A stretch of DNA of 64,000 nt, taken from the NCBI RefSeq assembly GCF_014779655.1, contig NZ_JACXYX010000002.1, forward strand, positions 124,001 through 188,000. Reading direction: 5' to 3'. Below, piece after piece: positions 56,340 through 64,000 of this stretch. Source of the DNA: Nocardioides ganghwensis. GTDB taxonomy: Bacteria; Actinomycetota; Actinomycetes; Propionibacteriales; Nocardioidaceae. Numbering within the stretch: position 1 is the stretch's first letter; the number at the start of each line of letters is the position of its first letter. Made by a program: the position numbers and the translations under genes. The notes beneath the pieces were generated by a model. It did no database searches. It was not told the origin of the DNA and worked only from the letters and a program-made list of their open reading frames with translations.

Positions 56340-57311
56340 ATGACGATCAGCCACGAACAGGCCGAGTGGTTCAAGTCGACCTTCGACCAGCTCACCGACA
56401 ACATGGAGAAGGCCGTCCTCGGCAAGCGCCACGTCGTACGGCTGGCGCTGACCTGCCTGCTCTCCGAGGGGCACGTCCTGCTCGAGGACTTCCCGGGCAC
56501 CGGCAAGACGATGCTGGCGCGGGCGCTCGCCAACACCGTCCAGGGCAGCCACGCGCGCATCCAGTTCACGCCCGACCTGCTGCCGTCCGACGTCACGGGC
56601 GTGACCGTCTACGACCAGCACAAGGGCACCTTCGAGTTCCACCCCGGGCCGATCTTCCACACCATCGTGCTCGCCGACGAGATCAACCGTGCCTCGCCCA
56701 AGACGCAGTCGGCGCTGCTCGAGGTGATGGAGGAGGGGCGCGTCACCGTCGACGGCGTCGCGCACCCCGTCGGCAAGCCGTTCCTGGTGATCGCCACCCA
56801 GAACCCCATCGAGCAGGCCGGGACCTACCGCCTGCCCGAGGCCCAGCTGGACCGCTTCCTGATGAAGACGTCCGTCGGCTACCCCGACAGGCAGGCCACG
56901 GTGGAGCTGCTCAACAACGCGGCGATCCGCGACCGCGCGGCCCTGGTCACGCCCGTCATCACGGCCGCGACGATCGCGCAGATGAGCGGCCTCGCCGACG
57001 AGGTCTACGTCGACCCCGCCGTCGTCGGCTACGTCGCCGAGCTCGCCGAGGAGTCGCGCCGCCAGCCGCACGTCAAGCTCGGCCTCTCCCCGCGCGGGTG
57101 CCTGGCGTTCGTCCGGGTCGCGAAGACGTGGGCGGCCGCGGACGGCCGCGACCACGTCGTCCCCGACGACATCAAGGACCTCGCGGAGCCGGTGCTCTCG
57201 CACCGGCTGCTGCTCGACGCCGAGGCGCAGTTCAGCGGTGTGGACGTCCAGACCGTCATCTCGCGGCTGCTCGACTCCGTGGCCCCGCCGACCGATCGCG
57301 TGGGGGCCTGA
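56340..57311 (+). CDS. MoxR-family AAA+ ATPase
   Basis: 323-residue chaperone-like ATPase. Walker A FPGTGKTMLARAL (52-64), Walker B IVLADEINRASPKTQSALLE, sensor 1 LVIATQNPIEQAGTYRLPEA, and C-terminal lid LSPRGCLAFVRVAKTWAA. MoxR proteins act with DUF58/vWA partners, often to mature or insert metal into substrate complexes; the DUF58 gene follows 8 nt later. It lies 37 nt after the giant gene, so they are probably co-transcribed. Confidence 0.94.
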   Translation: MTISHEQAEWFKSTFDQLTDNMEKAVLGKRHVVRLALTCLLSEGHVLLEDFPGTGKTMLARALANTVQGSHARIQFTPDLLPSDVTGVTVYDQHKGTFEFHPGPIFHTIVLADEINRASPKTQSALLEVMEEGRVTVDGVAHPVGKPFLVIATQNPIEQAGTYRLPEAQLDRFLMKTSVGYPDRQATVELLNNAAIRDRAALVTPVITAATIAQMSGLADEVYVDPAVVGYVAELAEESRRQPHVKLGLSPRGCLAFVRVAKTWAAADGRDHVVPDDIKDLAEPVLSHRLLLDAEAQFSGVDVQTVISRLLDSVAPPTDRVGA

Positions 57312-57319
57312 CGACCCCC

Positions 57320-58501
57320 ATGAGGCAGCGGTTGAACGACGCGCTGGAGGTCATCAAGCCGATCGGCTGGCTGGTCCTCGCCCTGGGCCTGGGTGCGCTC
57401 CTGGTCGCCACGGTCACGCACTGGCGTGAGCTGGCGGTCCTCGGCACCGCGTGCCTGGCGCTGATCGTGCTGGCGCTGCCCTTCCTGCTGGGTCGCACCT
57501 CGGTGTCGGTCGACCTGCGCCTCCAGCCCGAGCGGGTCGCGGCGGGGGAGTCCGTGGCGGCCGGCGTCCTCGTCGTCAACCGGGCGAGCTCCCGGCTGGT
57601 GCCCACCACGCTCGAGGTGCCGGTCGGGTCGGCCGTGCACCGCTACGGCATCAGCTCGCTGGCACCCGGCGCCGCGCACGAGGAGTCGTTCACCATCCGC
57701 ACCGAGCGGCGCGGGGTGATCGCGGTCGGACCGGCGATGACCCGTCGCGGCGACCCGATCGGTGTCTTCTCCCGCGACGTGGTGTGGACCCCGGTGCGCG
57801 AGGTGCTGGTGCGCCCGCACCTCGTGCCGATGGAGTCGCTCGGTGCGGGTCTGCTCCGCGACCTCGAGGGTGTCTCCACCGACGCCGTCAGCCAGAGCGA
57901 CCTGGCCTTCCACGCGCTGCGCGAGTACGTCCCCGGCGACGACCTGCGCCACATCCACTGGCGGTCGTCGGCCAAGGTGATGGCGTCCACCGGTGAGTCG
58001 GCGCTGCTGGTCCGCCAGTACCTCGACACCCGGCGCAGCCACGCCACGATCGTGGTCGACGACCGGCTCGGCTCGTGGGCCGACCCCGAGGACTTCGAGA
58101 CCGCGATGGCGGTCGCCGCCTCGATCGCGGTCCGCGCGGTGCTCGACGAGTTCGACGTGTCGTTCGTCTGTGGCGCGCACGCCTCCTCCGGCTCCGACGG
58201 CCACCTCGCGCTCGACGCGGTCTGCCGGGCCGACTTCGGCGACCGCGGGCTCGTGGAGTCCGGCCGGCAGGCCACCACGCTCGCGCCCGACACGAGCCTG
58301 GCCTTCCTCGTCGGTGGCAGCGAGTCGGCGTTCACCGACCTGCTCCGCGCCGCGGCCGCGTTCCCGCCCGAGGTGCGTCGCTTCGGCATCGTCGTGGACC
58401 CCGCCGGGACCAGCCGGGTCACCGAGACCGGTGGCCTGCCGGTCCTGCACCTCGCCGCCAAGGAGGACCTCGGCGGCCTCCTCCGCTGGAGCGTGCGATG
58501 A
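57320..58501 (+). CDS. DUF58 membrane protein
   Basis: 393 residues. Two TM segments at the N-terminus (IGWLVLALGLGALLVATVTH and AVLGTACLALIVLALPFLLG) are followed by an extracytoplasmic beta region (SVDLRLQPERVAAGESVAAG) and the DUF58 core: DAVSQSDLAFHALREYVPGD and DLRHIHWRSSAKV. The C-terminal part has a vWA-like strand-helix order (ATIVVDDRLGSW). It is the usual partner of MoxR. ATG 57320 starts 8 nt after moxR; the stop overlaps the next gene (ATGA). Confidence 0.92.
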   Translation: MRQRLNDALEVIKPIGWLVLALGLGALLVATVTHWRELAVLGTACLALIVLALPFLLGRTSVSVDLRLQPERVAAGESVAAGVLVVNRASSRLVPTTLEVPVGSAVHRYGISSLAPGAAHEESFTIRTERRGVIAVGPAMTRRGDPIGVFSRDVVWTPVREVLVRPHLVPMESLGAGLLRDLEGVSTDAVSQSDLAFHALREYVPGDDLRHIHWRSSAKVMASTGESALLVRQYLDTRRSHATIVVDDRLGSWADPEDFETAMAVAASIAVRAVLDEFDVSFVCGAHASSGSDGHLALDAVCRADFGDRGLVESGRQATTLAPDTSLAFLVGGSESAFTDLLRAAAAFPPEVRRFGIVVDPAGTSRVTETGGLPVLHLAAKEDLGGLLRWSVR

Positions 58502-60990
58502 GACTCGCCTCCGGCGCGACCGGCACCCGCACCCGCGTACGCCCGCACGCCCTCGTCCCCGACCGCCACTCGTGGGTCGACATCGCCTTCACCCTGGCGC
58601 TCGCGGGGGTGGCCCTGAGCGCCTTCGGGACCTCGTTCACGGGCACCGCCTACCTGGTGGTGGGCCTGGTCGGTGCCGTCGTCGCGGTGGCCGTCACCCA
58701 CCTCACGCGAGCAGCCGGGTGGCCGATCATCTCGGCCGTCGTGATCTGCCTGGTGCTGTTCTTCCTGCTCGGCGGACCGCTGGCCCTGCGCTCGCTGGGC
58801 GACACGTACGCACTGCCGGGTGCCGCGACGATGGCCAAGGTGGCCGACCAGGCGATCTTCGGCTGGAAGGACCTGCTCACCACCTTGCCGCCCATCGACG
58901 GCGACGGACCGCTGCTGGTCCTGCCGTGGCTCTCCGGCATGCTGGCCGGCCTGGTGGGGCTCGCGCTGGCGCACCTCCCCGTACGCCGGGCGTGGCTGGC
59001 TGCGATGCTGCCCGTCGTCGGCATGACGGTCCTGCTCTCGGGCGTGATCCTGCTGGGCGTGCGGCACCCGCAGTCCCTGCTGCTGCAGGGGTCGGTCTTC
59101 GCCGCACTGGCCCTCGCGTGGCTGGCCGTCAGGGCCCGCCGGGCCAGTGCCGCCGTGCAGGGGGGCAGCACGTCGTACGTCCGAGGGGTGGGCGCCGTCG
59201 CGATGCTCGCGCTCGCGGCCGCGGTCGCCCACCCGGCCAGCGCGCTGTTCACCGACGGCGACGACGCCCGCACGGTCGCGCGCAACTGGGTCGAGCCGCC
59301 CTTCGACATCGGTCGCTACCCCTCGCCGCTCGCCGGCTTCCGCAAGTACGTCGACCTCAAGGGCAAGTCCGACCCCGCCAACGTCTACGACAAGACGCTG
59401 CTCGACATCGAGGGCGTCCCGGCCGACACCCGGATCCGGTTCGCCACGATGGACCGCTACGACGGGATGGTCTGGGGTGCGACCGACGACGCGCTCCCCG
59501 GGCCGGCCGACGACTCGTTCCAGCGGGTGTCCTCCACGATCGACAACCCCGTCGAGGGCACCGAGGTGGAGGCCACCGTCACGCTCGGTGAGGGCTGGAC
59601 CGGCGTGTGGCTGCCGACGGTCGGGGCGCTCCGGTCGATGGCGTTCGAGACCGGGGACCCGCGTGCCACGGCCGAGGTCTTCCGCTACAACCTCGCCACC
59701 TCGACCGCGGTCGTGCCGACCGGCCTCCAGCCGGGCGACCGCTACTCCTTCACCGCCGTCCAGCCGGACGACGAGCTGACCGCGGAGACCGTGGGCTCCT
59801 CCGAGCCGACCCCGCTTCCGACGGGTGCCGGGTTCATCCAGGGGCCCACCGACAAGTGGACCGAGGACGCCGGCCCCGACCCGATGGACCGGGTGCTGGC
59901 CGCGGCCGAGCACCTGCGGTCGGAGGGCAAGTACTCCGACGGCATCGGGCGCACCGAGCGCATCTACGTCGCCGGCCACAGCGTGTGGCGCCTGGCAGAC
60001 GAGTTCGTCAACGCCCCGCAGATCGTCGGCAACGACGAGCAGTACGCCGCCACGATGGCGTTGATCGCCAACGACATCGGCGTCCCGGCGCGCGTCGTGC
60101 TCGGCGCGGTCGTGCCCGAGGGCGGCCGGGTCACCGGCAGGGACGTGTCGGCCTGGGTGGAGCTGCGGGCCGCGGACGGCTCGTGGAAGACGCTGCCGAC
60201 CGAGGCGTTCATGTCGACCACCCCGCCCGCCGACCAGGTGCCCGAGACCAACACGCCGATGTCCGGCACGGTCATCCCGCCGCCGAACCCGATCCCGCCG
60301 CCCTCCGACGCGGGGGAGCAGAGCGAACCCGACCTCAAGGAGCGCAAGGCCAAGCGCAAGGAGGCCGCCGAGGAGGACGAGGGCCTGATCCCGGGGGTGC
60401 CCGGCTGGATCGGGGTCGTGCTGACCTACGTCGGCGGCCCGCTGCTGCTGGTCGCGCTGCTGCTCGGTGCCGTCGTCGGCCTGAAGGCGTGGCGTCGGCA
60501 CCGGCGCCGCACCGCCGAGTCGCCGTCGGCTCGTTTCGTCGGCGCCTGGCGTGAGCTCGTCGACCACGCCCGCGACCTCGGGCAGGTCGTCCCACTCGGC
60601 CCGACCGTCACCCGGCGCGAGCAGTCCGTCGGCATCGTGTCGGGACAGGCCGGCGCCCTGGCCCGTCGCGCGGACGGCTTCGTCTTCGGGCCCAGCGCGC
60701 CCGAGGTGACCGCGGCGACGACCTACTGGGAGTCCATCGACGCCGAGCGCCGTGCGATGTCGCACGAGGTCGGCCGGTGGCAGCGCTTCCGGGCTGCGAC
60801 CAGCCTGCGGTCGCTGCGGCGTACGTCCCCGGGCGGGGGAGCGGGGCCCGGCACCGGGACCAAGACCGGGTCCGGCACCGCCTCCCGCACCGCCGGCGAC
60901 GCGCCGACCCCCGCAACCGGGCGTGTCGCGACCGCCGCGGGTCGGCTGCGCGGCCTCGCTGATTGGCGTTCTCGACGTACGCCTGACTAA
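58498..60990 (+). CDS. Membrane transglutaminase-like protein with degenerate active site
   Basis: 830 residues. About six or seven TM segments at 25-250 (DUF3488-like), then an extracellular region with a transglutaminase-like core, one more TM (IGVVLTYVGGPLLLVALLLG, about 640-660) and a basic, Gly/Thr-rich cytoplasmic tail. In the core the family pattern G-x-C-x-x-[YF] reads GNDEQYAATMALIANDIGVP, so Asp513 replaces the nucleophile. SAWVEL puts Ser551 for the catalytic His, and WKTLPT puts Leu566 for the catalytic Asp. It is therefore probably a pseudoenzyme. ATG 58498 overlaps the DUF58 stop. Its TAA stop lies inside the -10 of the infA promoter. Confidence 0.88.
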   Translation: MRLASGATGTRTRVRPHALVPDRHSWVDIAFTLALAGVALSAFGTSFTGTAYLVVGLVGAVVAVAVTHLTRAAGWPIISAVVICLVLFFLLGGPLALRSLGDTYALPGAATMAKVADQAIFGWKDLLTTLPPIDGDGPLLVLPWLSGMLAGLVGLALAHLPVRRAWLAAMLPVVGMTVLLSGVILLGVRHPQSLLLQGSVFAALALAWLAVRARRASAAVQGGSTSYVRGVGAVAMLALAAAVAHPASALFTDGDDARTVARNWVEPPFDIGRYPSPLAGFRKYVDLKGKSDPANVYDKTLLDIEGVPADTRIRFATMDRYDGMVWGATDDALPGPADDSFQRVSSTIDNPVEGTEVEATVTLGEGWTGVWLPTVGALRSMAFETGDPRATAEVFRYNLATSTAVVPTGLQPGDRYSFTAVQPDDELTAETVGSSEPTPLPTGAGFIQGPTDKWTEDAGPDPMDRVLAAAEHLRSEGKYSDGIGRTERIYVAGHSVWRLADEFVNAPQIVGNDEQYAATMALIANDIGVPARVVLGAVVPEGGRVTGRDVSAWVELRAADGSWKTLPTEAFMSTTPPADQVPETNTPMSGTVIPPPNPIPPPSDAGEQSEPDLKERKAKRKEAAEEDEGLIPGVPGWIGVVLTYVGGPLLLVALLLGAVVGLKAWRRHRRRTAESPSARFVGAWRELVDHARDLGQVVPLGPTVTRREQSVGIVSGQAGALARRADGFVFGPSAPEVTAATTYWESIDAERRAMSHEVGRWQRFRAATSLRSLRRTSPGGGAGPGTGTKTGSGTASRTAGDAPTPATGRVATAAGRLRGLADWRSRRTPD

Positions 60991-60993
60991 ACT
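60963..60993 (+). promoter_or_regulatory. Candidate infA/alpha operon promoter
   Basis: TAAACT (60988-60993) is a good -10 hexamer that includes the TAA stop of the transglutaminase-like gene. TTGGCG (60963-60968) is a possible -35, 19 nt upstream (long spacing). It would give an infA leader of about 190 nt. Bases 61000-61180 hold no gene. Confidence 0.5.
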
Positions 60994-61190
60994 GGTGCGT
61001 CGGCCCAACGTGGGCTGTGTTTCGTGGCGCCTCGCGGCTGCCCGGACCTCGTGCGAACGTCGTCAGACGGTCGCGCGCGTGCCCCGGGAAGAGGTTCCCG
61101 GATCCGCCCACGAGGTCCACCGGCCACCTTCGCGGGTGCCGGGCGGTTCCCGGGCCACGGTAGACAACGAGACGACAGATTGTGGAGGAC

Positions 61191-61412
61191 ATGCCGAAGA
61201 AAGAAGGCGTGATCGAGATCGAGGGCACCGTCGTGGAGGCCCTTCCCAACGCCATGTTCCGCGTGGAGCTGGCCAACGGGCACAAGGTGCTCGCGCACAT
61301 CAGCGGCAAGATGCGACAGCACTACATCCGGATCCTCCCCGAGGACCGGGTCGTGGTGGAGCTCTCGCCGTACGACCTCACCCGGGGTCGGATCGTCTAC
61401 CGCTACAAGTAA
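61191..61412 (+). CDS. infA: Translation initiation factor IF-1
   Basis: 73-residue OB-fold factor bound at the 30S A site. [63 protein letters not shown] 61191 follows SD GGAGGAC directly; the earlier ATG 61182 overlaps that SD and is not used. First gene of the alpha cluster here. Confidence 0.99.
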   Translation: MPKKEGVIEIEGTVVEALPNAMFRVELANGHKVLAHISGKMRQHYIRILPEDRVVVELSPYDLTRGRIVYRYK

Positions 61413-61434
61413 GTGATCGAGCTTGCGAGATCAC
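61413..61434 (+). repeat. Inverted repeat after infA
   Basis: GTGATC (61413-61418) pairs with GATCAC (61429-61434) over a 10-nt loop, starting on the base after the infA stop. The gap to rpmJ (63 nt) has no other gene. Confidence 0.5.
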
Positions 61435-61475
61435 CATCTGCGCAAGCGCCAGCCGAGCAGCAAGGATTTGTTGGC

Positions 61476-61589
61476 ATGAAGGTCAACCCGAGCGTCAAGC
61501 CCATCTGTGACAAGTGCAAGGTCATCCGCCGTCACGGTCGGGTCATGGTCATCTGCGAGAACCCCCGCCACAAGCAGCGGCAGGGCTGA
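61476..61589 (+). CDS. rpmJ: 50S ribosomal protein L36
   Basis: bL36, 37 residues, smallest ribosomal protein. [20 protein letters not shown], then [17 protein letters not shown]. The zinc ligands C-x2-C...C-x4-H are all present, so this is the zinc (C+) form. It lies between infA and rpsM as usual. Confidence 0.99.
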   Translation: MKVNPSVKPICDKCKVIRRHGRVMVICENPRHKQRQG

Positions 61590-61591
61590 AC

Positions 61592-61663
61592 ATGAGCGTT
61601 CAGATACGGCGCAGCCGGAGCTGAACGCTCATCGCGAGCCGCGCAGCCGCTTGCGGCAAGCGG
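61592..61663 (+). repeat. Two hairpins between rpmJ and rpsM
   Basis: ATGAGCGTTCAG (61592-61603) and CTGAACGCTCAT (61621-61632) form a perfect 12-bp inverted repeat with a 17-nt loop, 2 nt after the rpmJ stop. CCGCTTG (61647-61653) and CAAGCGG (61657-61663) form a second perfect stem with a 3-nt loop. The rest of the 243-nt gap to rpsM shows nothing clear. This may be a terminator/processing element or a small mobile repeat. Confidence 0.65.
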
Positions 61664-61832
61664 GCCTGAACCCCAGCAGGACCACAGCAACACAACTACA
61701 CACAACGTGATCGCTAGGTCTGGCACCGCCTGACCGAAGTCACCTCCGGAGCACTGGCCGGAGCCCACCCGAGGCGGGATGGGACGCGACACGACCAGAA
61801 ACCAGCGCGAGAACAGACAAGGAAACCGCCAC

Positions 61833-62207
61833 ATGGCACGCCTCGTTGGTGTTGACCTCCCGCGCGACAAGCGCATCGAGATCGCACTCACCTACATCTA
61901 CGGCATCGGCCGTACCCGCGCCCAGCAGCTCCTGGCCGCCACCGGCGTCGACCCGAACGCCCGGGTCCACACGCTCGGTGACGAGGAGCTGGTCAAGCTT
62001 CGCGACGAGATCGAAGCCAACTTCAAGATCGAGGGTGACCTCCGCCGTGAGGTCCAGGCGGACATCCGCCGCAAGATCGAGATCGGCAGCTACCAGGGTC
62101 GCCGCCACCGCATGGGCCTCCCGGTCCGCGGCCAGCGCACCAAGACCAACGCGCGCACCCGCAAGGGCCCCAAGCGCACCGTCGCCGGCAAGAAGAAGGC
62201 CAAGTGA
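61833..62207 (+). CDS. rpsM: 30S ribosomal protein S13
   Basis: uS13, 124 residues, head protein contacting P-site tRNA and the B1 bridges. [63 protein letters not shown] 61833 gives the standard start MARLVGVD; the in-frame ATG 61779 would add an unusual tail. Confidence 0.99.
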   Translation: MARLVGVDLPRDKRIEIALTYIYGIGRTRAQQLLAATGVDPNARVHTLGDEELVKLRDEIEANFKIEGDLRREVQADIRRKIEIGSYQGRRHRMGLPVRGQRTKTNARTRKGPKRTVAGKKKAK

Positions 62208-62280
62208 TCGCACGCCTCACGGCGTCTCACTGACCTCTTCCCACGAAGCTTCCAGACCAGAACCTCACAGGAGTTACTGA

Positions 62281-62676
62281 ATGCCTCCCAAGAGCCGCGC
62301 GACCAAGGTCCGCCGCAAGGAGAAGAAGAACGTCGCCCAGGGCGAAGCCCACATCAAGAGCACGTTCAACAACACCATCGTCACCATCACCGACCCGACC
62401 GGCGCGGTGATCTCGTGGGCCTCTGCCGGCACCGTCGGCTTCAAGGGCTCGCGCAAGTCCACCCCGTTCGCCGCTCAGATGGCCGCCGAGGCCGCCGGGC
62501 GTCGCGCCATGGACCACGGCATGAAGAAGATCGACGTCTTCGTCAAGGGTCCGGGGTCGGGCCGTGAGACCGCGATCCGTTCGCTGGGTGCCATCGGCCT
62601 CGAGGTCGGCACCATCCAGGACGTCACGCCCACCCCCCACAACGGATGCCGGCCGCCCAAGCGCCGTCGCGTCTGA
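62281..62676 (+). CDS. rpsK: 30S ribosomal protein S11
   Basis: uS11, 131 residues, platform protein. [58 protein letters not shown] 73-nt gap separates it from rpsM; SD AGGAG before ATG 62281. Confidence 0.99.
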   Translation: MPPKSRATKVRRKEKKNVAQGEAHIKSTFNNTIVTITDPTGAVISWASAGTVGFKGSRKSTPFAAQMAAEAAGRRAMDHGMKKIDVFVKGPGSGRETAIRSLGAIGLEVGTIQDVTPTPHNGCRPPKRRRV

Positions 62677-62706
62677 CCGACCCGAGACTGAGAAAGAGAG
62701 ACTGAC

Positions 62707-63315
62707 ATGGCCCGTTACACCGGCCCCATGACCCGCAAGTCGCGCCGTCTCGGTGTCGACCTCGTCGGCGGCGACGCCGCCTTCGAGAAGCGCCCCTACG
62801 CCCCCGGCCAGCACGGCCGCGGCCGTATCAAGGAGTCCGAGTACCTGCTGCAGCTCCGTGAGAAGCAGAAGGCCCGCTTCACCTACGGCGTGATGGAGAA
62901 GCAGTTCGTCCGCTACTACAAGGAAGCCAGCCGCCGCCAGGGCAAGACCGGCGACAACCTGCTGCAGCTCCTCGAGTGCCGCCTCGACAACGTGGTCTAC
63001 CGCGCCGGCTTCGCCCGGACGCGCCGCCAGGCCCGCCAGCTCGTCGTGCACGGCCACTTCCTGGTCAACGGCAAGAAGGTCGACATCCCGTCCTTCCAGG
63101 TCACCGACCACGACATCATCGACGTGCGCGAGAAGTCCCTCGAGCTCACGCCGCTCATCGTGGCTCGCGAGACCCACGGCGAGCGTGTCGTCCCCGCCTG
63201 GATGGAGGTCATCCCGTCGCGGATGCGCATCCTCGTGCACCAGGTCCCGGTCCGCGCACAGATCGACGTGCCGGTCCAGGAGCAGCTCATCGTCGAGTAC
63301 TACTCCAAGAAGTGA
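62707..63315 (+). CDS. rpsD: 30S ribosomal protein S4
   Basis: uS4, 202 residues, assembly initiator and, in E. coli, alpha-operon repressor. It begins ARYTGPMTRKSRRLGVDLVG. The S4 RNA-binding domain is ECRLDNVVYRAGFARTRRQA, RQLVVHGHFLVNGKKVDIPS. No N-terminal zinc Cys cluster is present (C- form). A strong hairpin follows. Confidence 0.99.
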   Translation: MARYTGPMTRKSRRLGVDLVGGDAAFEKRPYAPGQHGRGRIKESEYLLQLREKQKARFTYGVMEKQFVRYYKEASRRQGKTGDNLLQLLECRLDNVVYRAGFARTRRQARQLVVHGHFLVNGKKVDIPSFQVTDHDIIDVREKSLELTPLIVARETHGERVVPAWMEVIPSRMRILVHQVPVRAQIDVPVQEQLIVEYYSKK

Positions 63316-63320
63316 GTCAC

Positions 63321-63358
63321 CGTCGGTGGTCGTCCGAGCCCTCGGACGGCCACCGACG
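63321..63358 (+). terminator. Hairpin terminator between rpsD and rpoA
   Basis: CGTCGGTGG (63321-63329) pairs with CCACCGACG (63350-63358), then a T-G wobble, then CGTCCGAG (63331-63338) with CTCGGACG (63341-63348). This makes about 17 pairs closed by a tiny loop, 5 nt after rpsD, followed by a C/T-rich run. It is a strong candidate for terminating or attenuating transcription before rpoA. Confidence 0.7.
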
Positions 63359-63410
63359 CCCCTCTTCCCACTCCTCTTCTCCGCCCTCCTCACCATGTTC
63401 GGATCCGTCA

Positions 63411-63416
63411 TATAGC
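63411..63416 (+). promoter_or_regulatory. Candidate -10 box for rpoA
   Basis: TATAGC (63411-63416), 27 nt before rpoA, sits between two GGATCC words (63401-63406 and 63421-63426). No good -35 was found. The upstream hairpin makes a local promoter plausible. Confidence 0.3.
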
Positions 63417-63442
63417 GGGTGGATCCGGAAAGGAAAAACTCC

Positions 63443-64000
63443 GTGCTTATCGCTCAGCGCCCGACCCTCACGGAAGAGACCGTCGACGAGTTCCGCTCGC
63501 GGTTCGTCATCGAGCCCCTCGAGCCCGGCTTCGGCTACACGCTCGGCAACTCGCTGCGTCGTACGCTCCTCAGCTCGATCCCGGGTGCCTCGGTCACCAG
63601 CATCAAGGTCGACTCCGTCCTCCACGAGTTCTCGACCATCGAGGGCGTCACCGAGGACATGACCGAGATCATCCTCAACCTCAAGGGCATCGTCGTGTCC
63701 TCCGAGCACGACGAGCCGGTCGTGATGTACCTGCGCAAGTCCGGTGCCGGTGACGTCACCGCCGCCGACATCACCCCGCCCGCCGGTGTCGAGGTGCACA
63801 ACCCCGAGCTCAAGATCGCCACGCTGTCCGACAAGGGCAAGCTGGAGATGGAGCTCGTGGTCGAGCGTGGCCGCGGCTACGTCTCGTCCGTGCAGAACAA
63901 GGGTGCCGACAACGAGATCGGCCGCATGCCGGTCGACTCGATCTACAGCCCCGTGCTGAAGGTGACCTACAAGGTCGAGGCCACCCGAGTCGAGCAGCGC
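63443..64000 (+). CDS. rpoA: RNA polymerase alpha subunit, N-terminal part (3' end outside window)
   Basis: First 186 codons, covering most of the alpha N-terminal dimerisation domain that nucleates core assembly. [103 protein letters not shown] 63443 follows SD AAGGAAAA. The gene runs off the window end; the CTD that binds UP elements is not visible. Confidence 0.98.
   Translation, partial: MLIAQRPTLTEETVDEFRSRFVIEPLEPGFGYTLGNSLRRTLLSSIPGASVTSIKVDSVLHEFSTIEGVTEDMTEIILNLKGIVVSSEHDEPVVMYLRKSGAGDVTAADITPPAGVEVHNPELKIATLSDKGKLEMELVVERGRGYVSSVQNKGADNEIGRMPVDSIYSPVLKVTYKVEATRVEQR

Overview
The window is GC-rich, densely coded DNA with many GTG starts, several apparently leaderless genes and many 1-4 nt gene overlaps. 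Its layout (rpsL-rpsG-fusA-tuf, then S10, spc and alpha ribosomal clusters), the type Z S14 protein, DUF3027 and DUF2530 proteins, and membrane Ser/Thr kinase and FHA genes point to an actinobacterium, most likely Nocardioides or another member of the Nocardioidaceae. The taxon is inferred from gene content and style; no 16S gene is present.

Layout. 1-10606 is a mixed housekeeping and transport region: an MHS-type symporter (cut by the window edge), a secreted subtilase, a cold-shock protein, two further MFS carriers, a DUF3027 protein, a methyltransferase/DUF2530 pair, an NCS2 purine permease and a MarR regulator with a clear operator. 10603-15207 is the str operon with a strong promoter, leader hairpins and a strong terminator after tuf. 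15244-17171 holds small genes, a mismatch-specific DNA glycosylase and a VOC protein. 17181-30810 is a polyamine/GABA catabolic locus. A tightly overlapping minus-strand operon encodes an aminobutyraldehyde-type dehydrogenase, PotD-A-B-C, a saccharopine-dehydrogenase-like enzyme, GabT, GabD, a second class III aminotransferase and an AraC regulator. It is divergent from an Lrp regulator coupled to a putrescine-type aminotransferase. Together these genes can import a polyamine, transaminate and oxidise it to GABA, and feed GABA to succinate. 30851-32754 carries trmB and two minor genes.

33181-45990 is the S10-spc cluster through secY, adk and map. It continues as infA-rpmJ-rpsM-rpsK-rpsD-rpoA at 61191-64000 (rpoA is cut by the window end). 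Between map and infA lies a 15 kb block: a TerC protein with a probable manganese riboswitch; a transmembrane Ser/Thr kinase and an FHA protein on the minus strand; and, divergently, a 2093-residue anchored protein built of about eleven Ig-like and three fibronectin III repeats, followed by a MoxR ATPase, a DUF58 protein and an 830-residue membrane transglutaminase-like protein whose catalytic residues appear to be lost. This kinase-FHA / giant surface protein / MoxR-DUF58-pseudotransglutaminase block is the best candidate for an incompletely described system.

Other notable points: ribosomal protein L4 has an extra C-terminal domain of about 90 residues, one MFS gene seems to start at ACG, two small membrane-anchored proteins look like distant paralogues, and hairpins or palindromes sit in several ribosomal intergenic gaps. 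No rRNA, tRNA, CRISPR array, insertion sequence or prophage gene was recognised. All functional calls rest on reading the sequence and on family knowledge; no database search was run.
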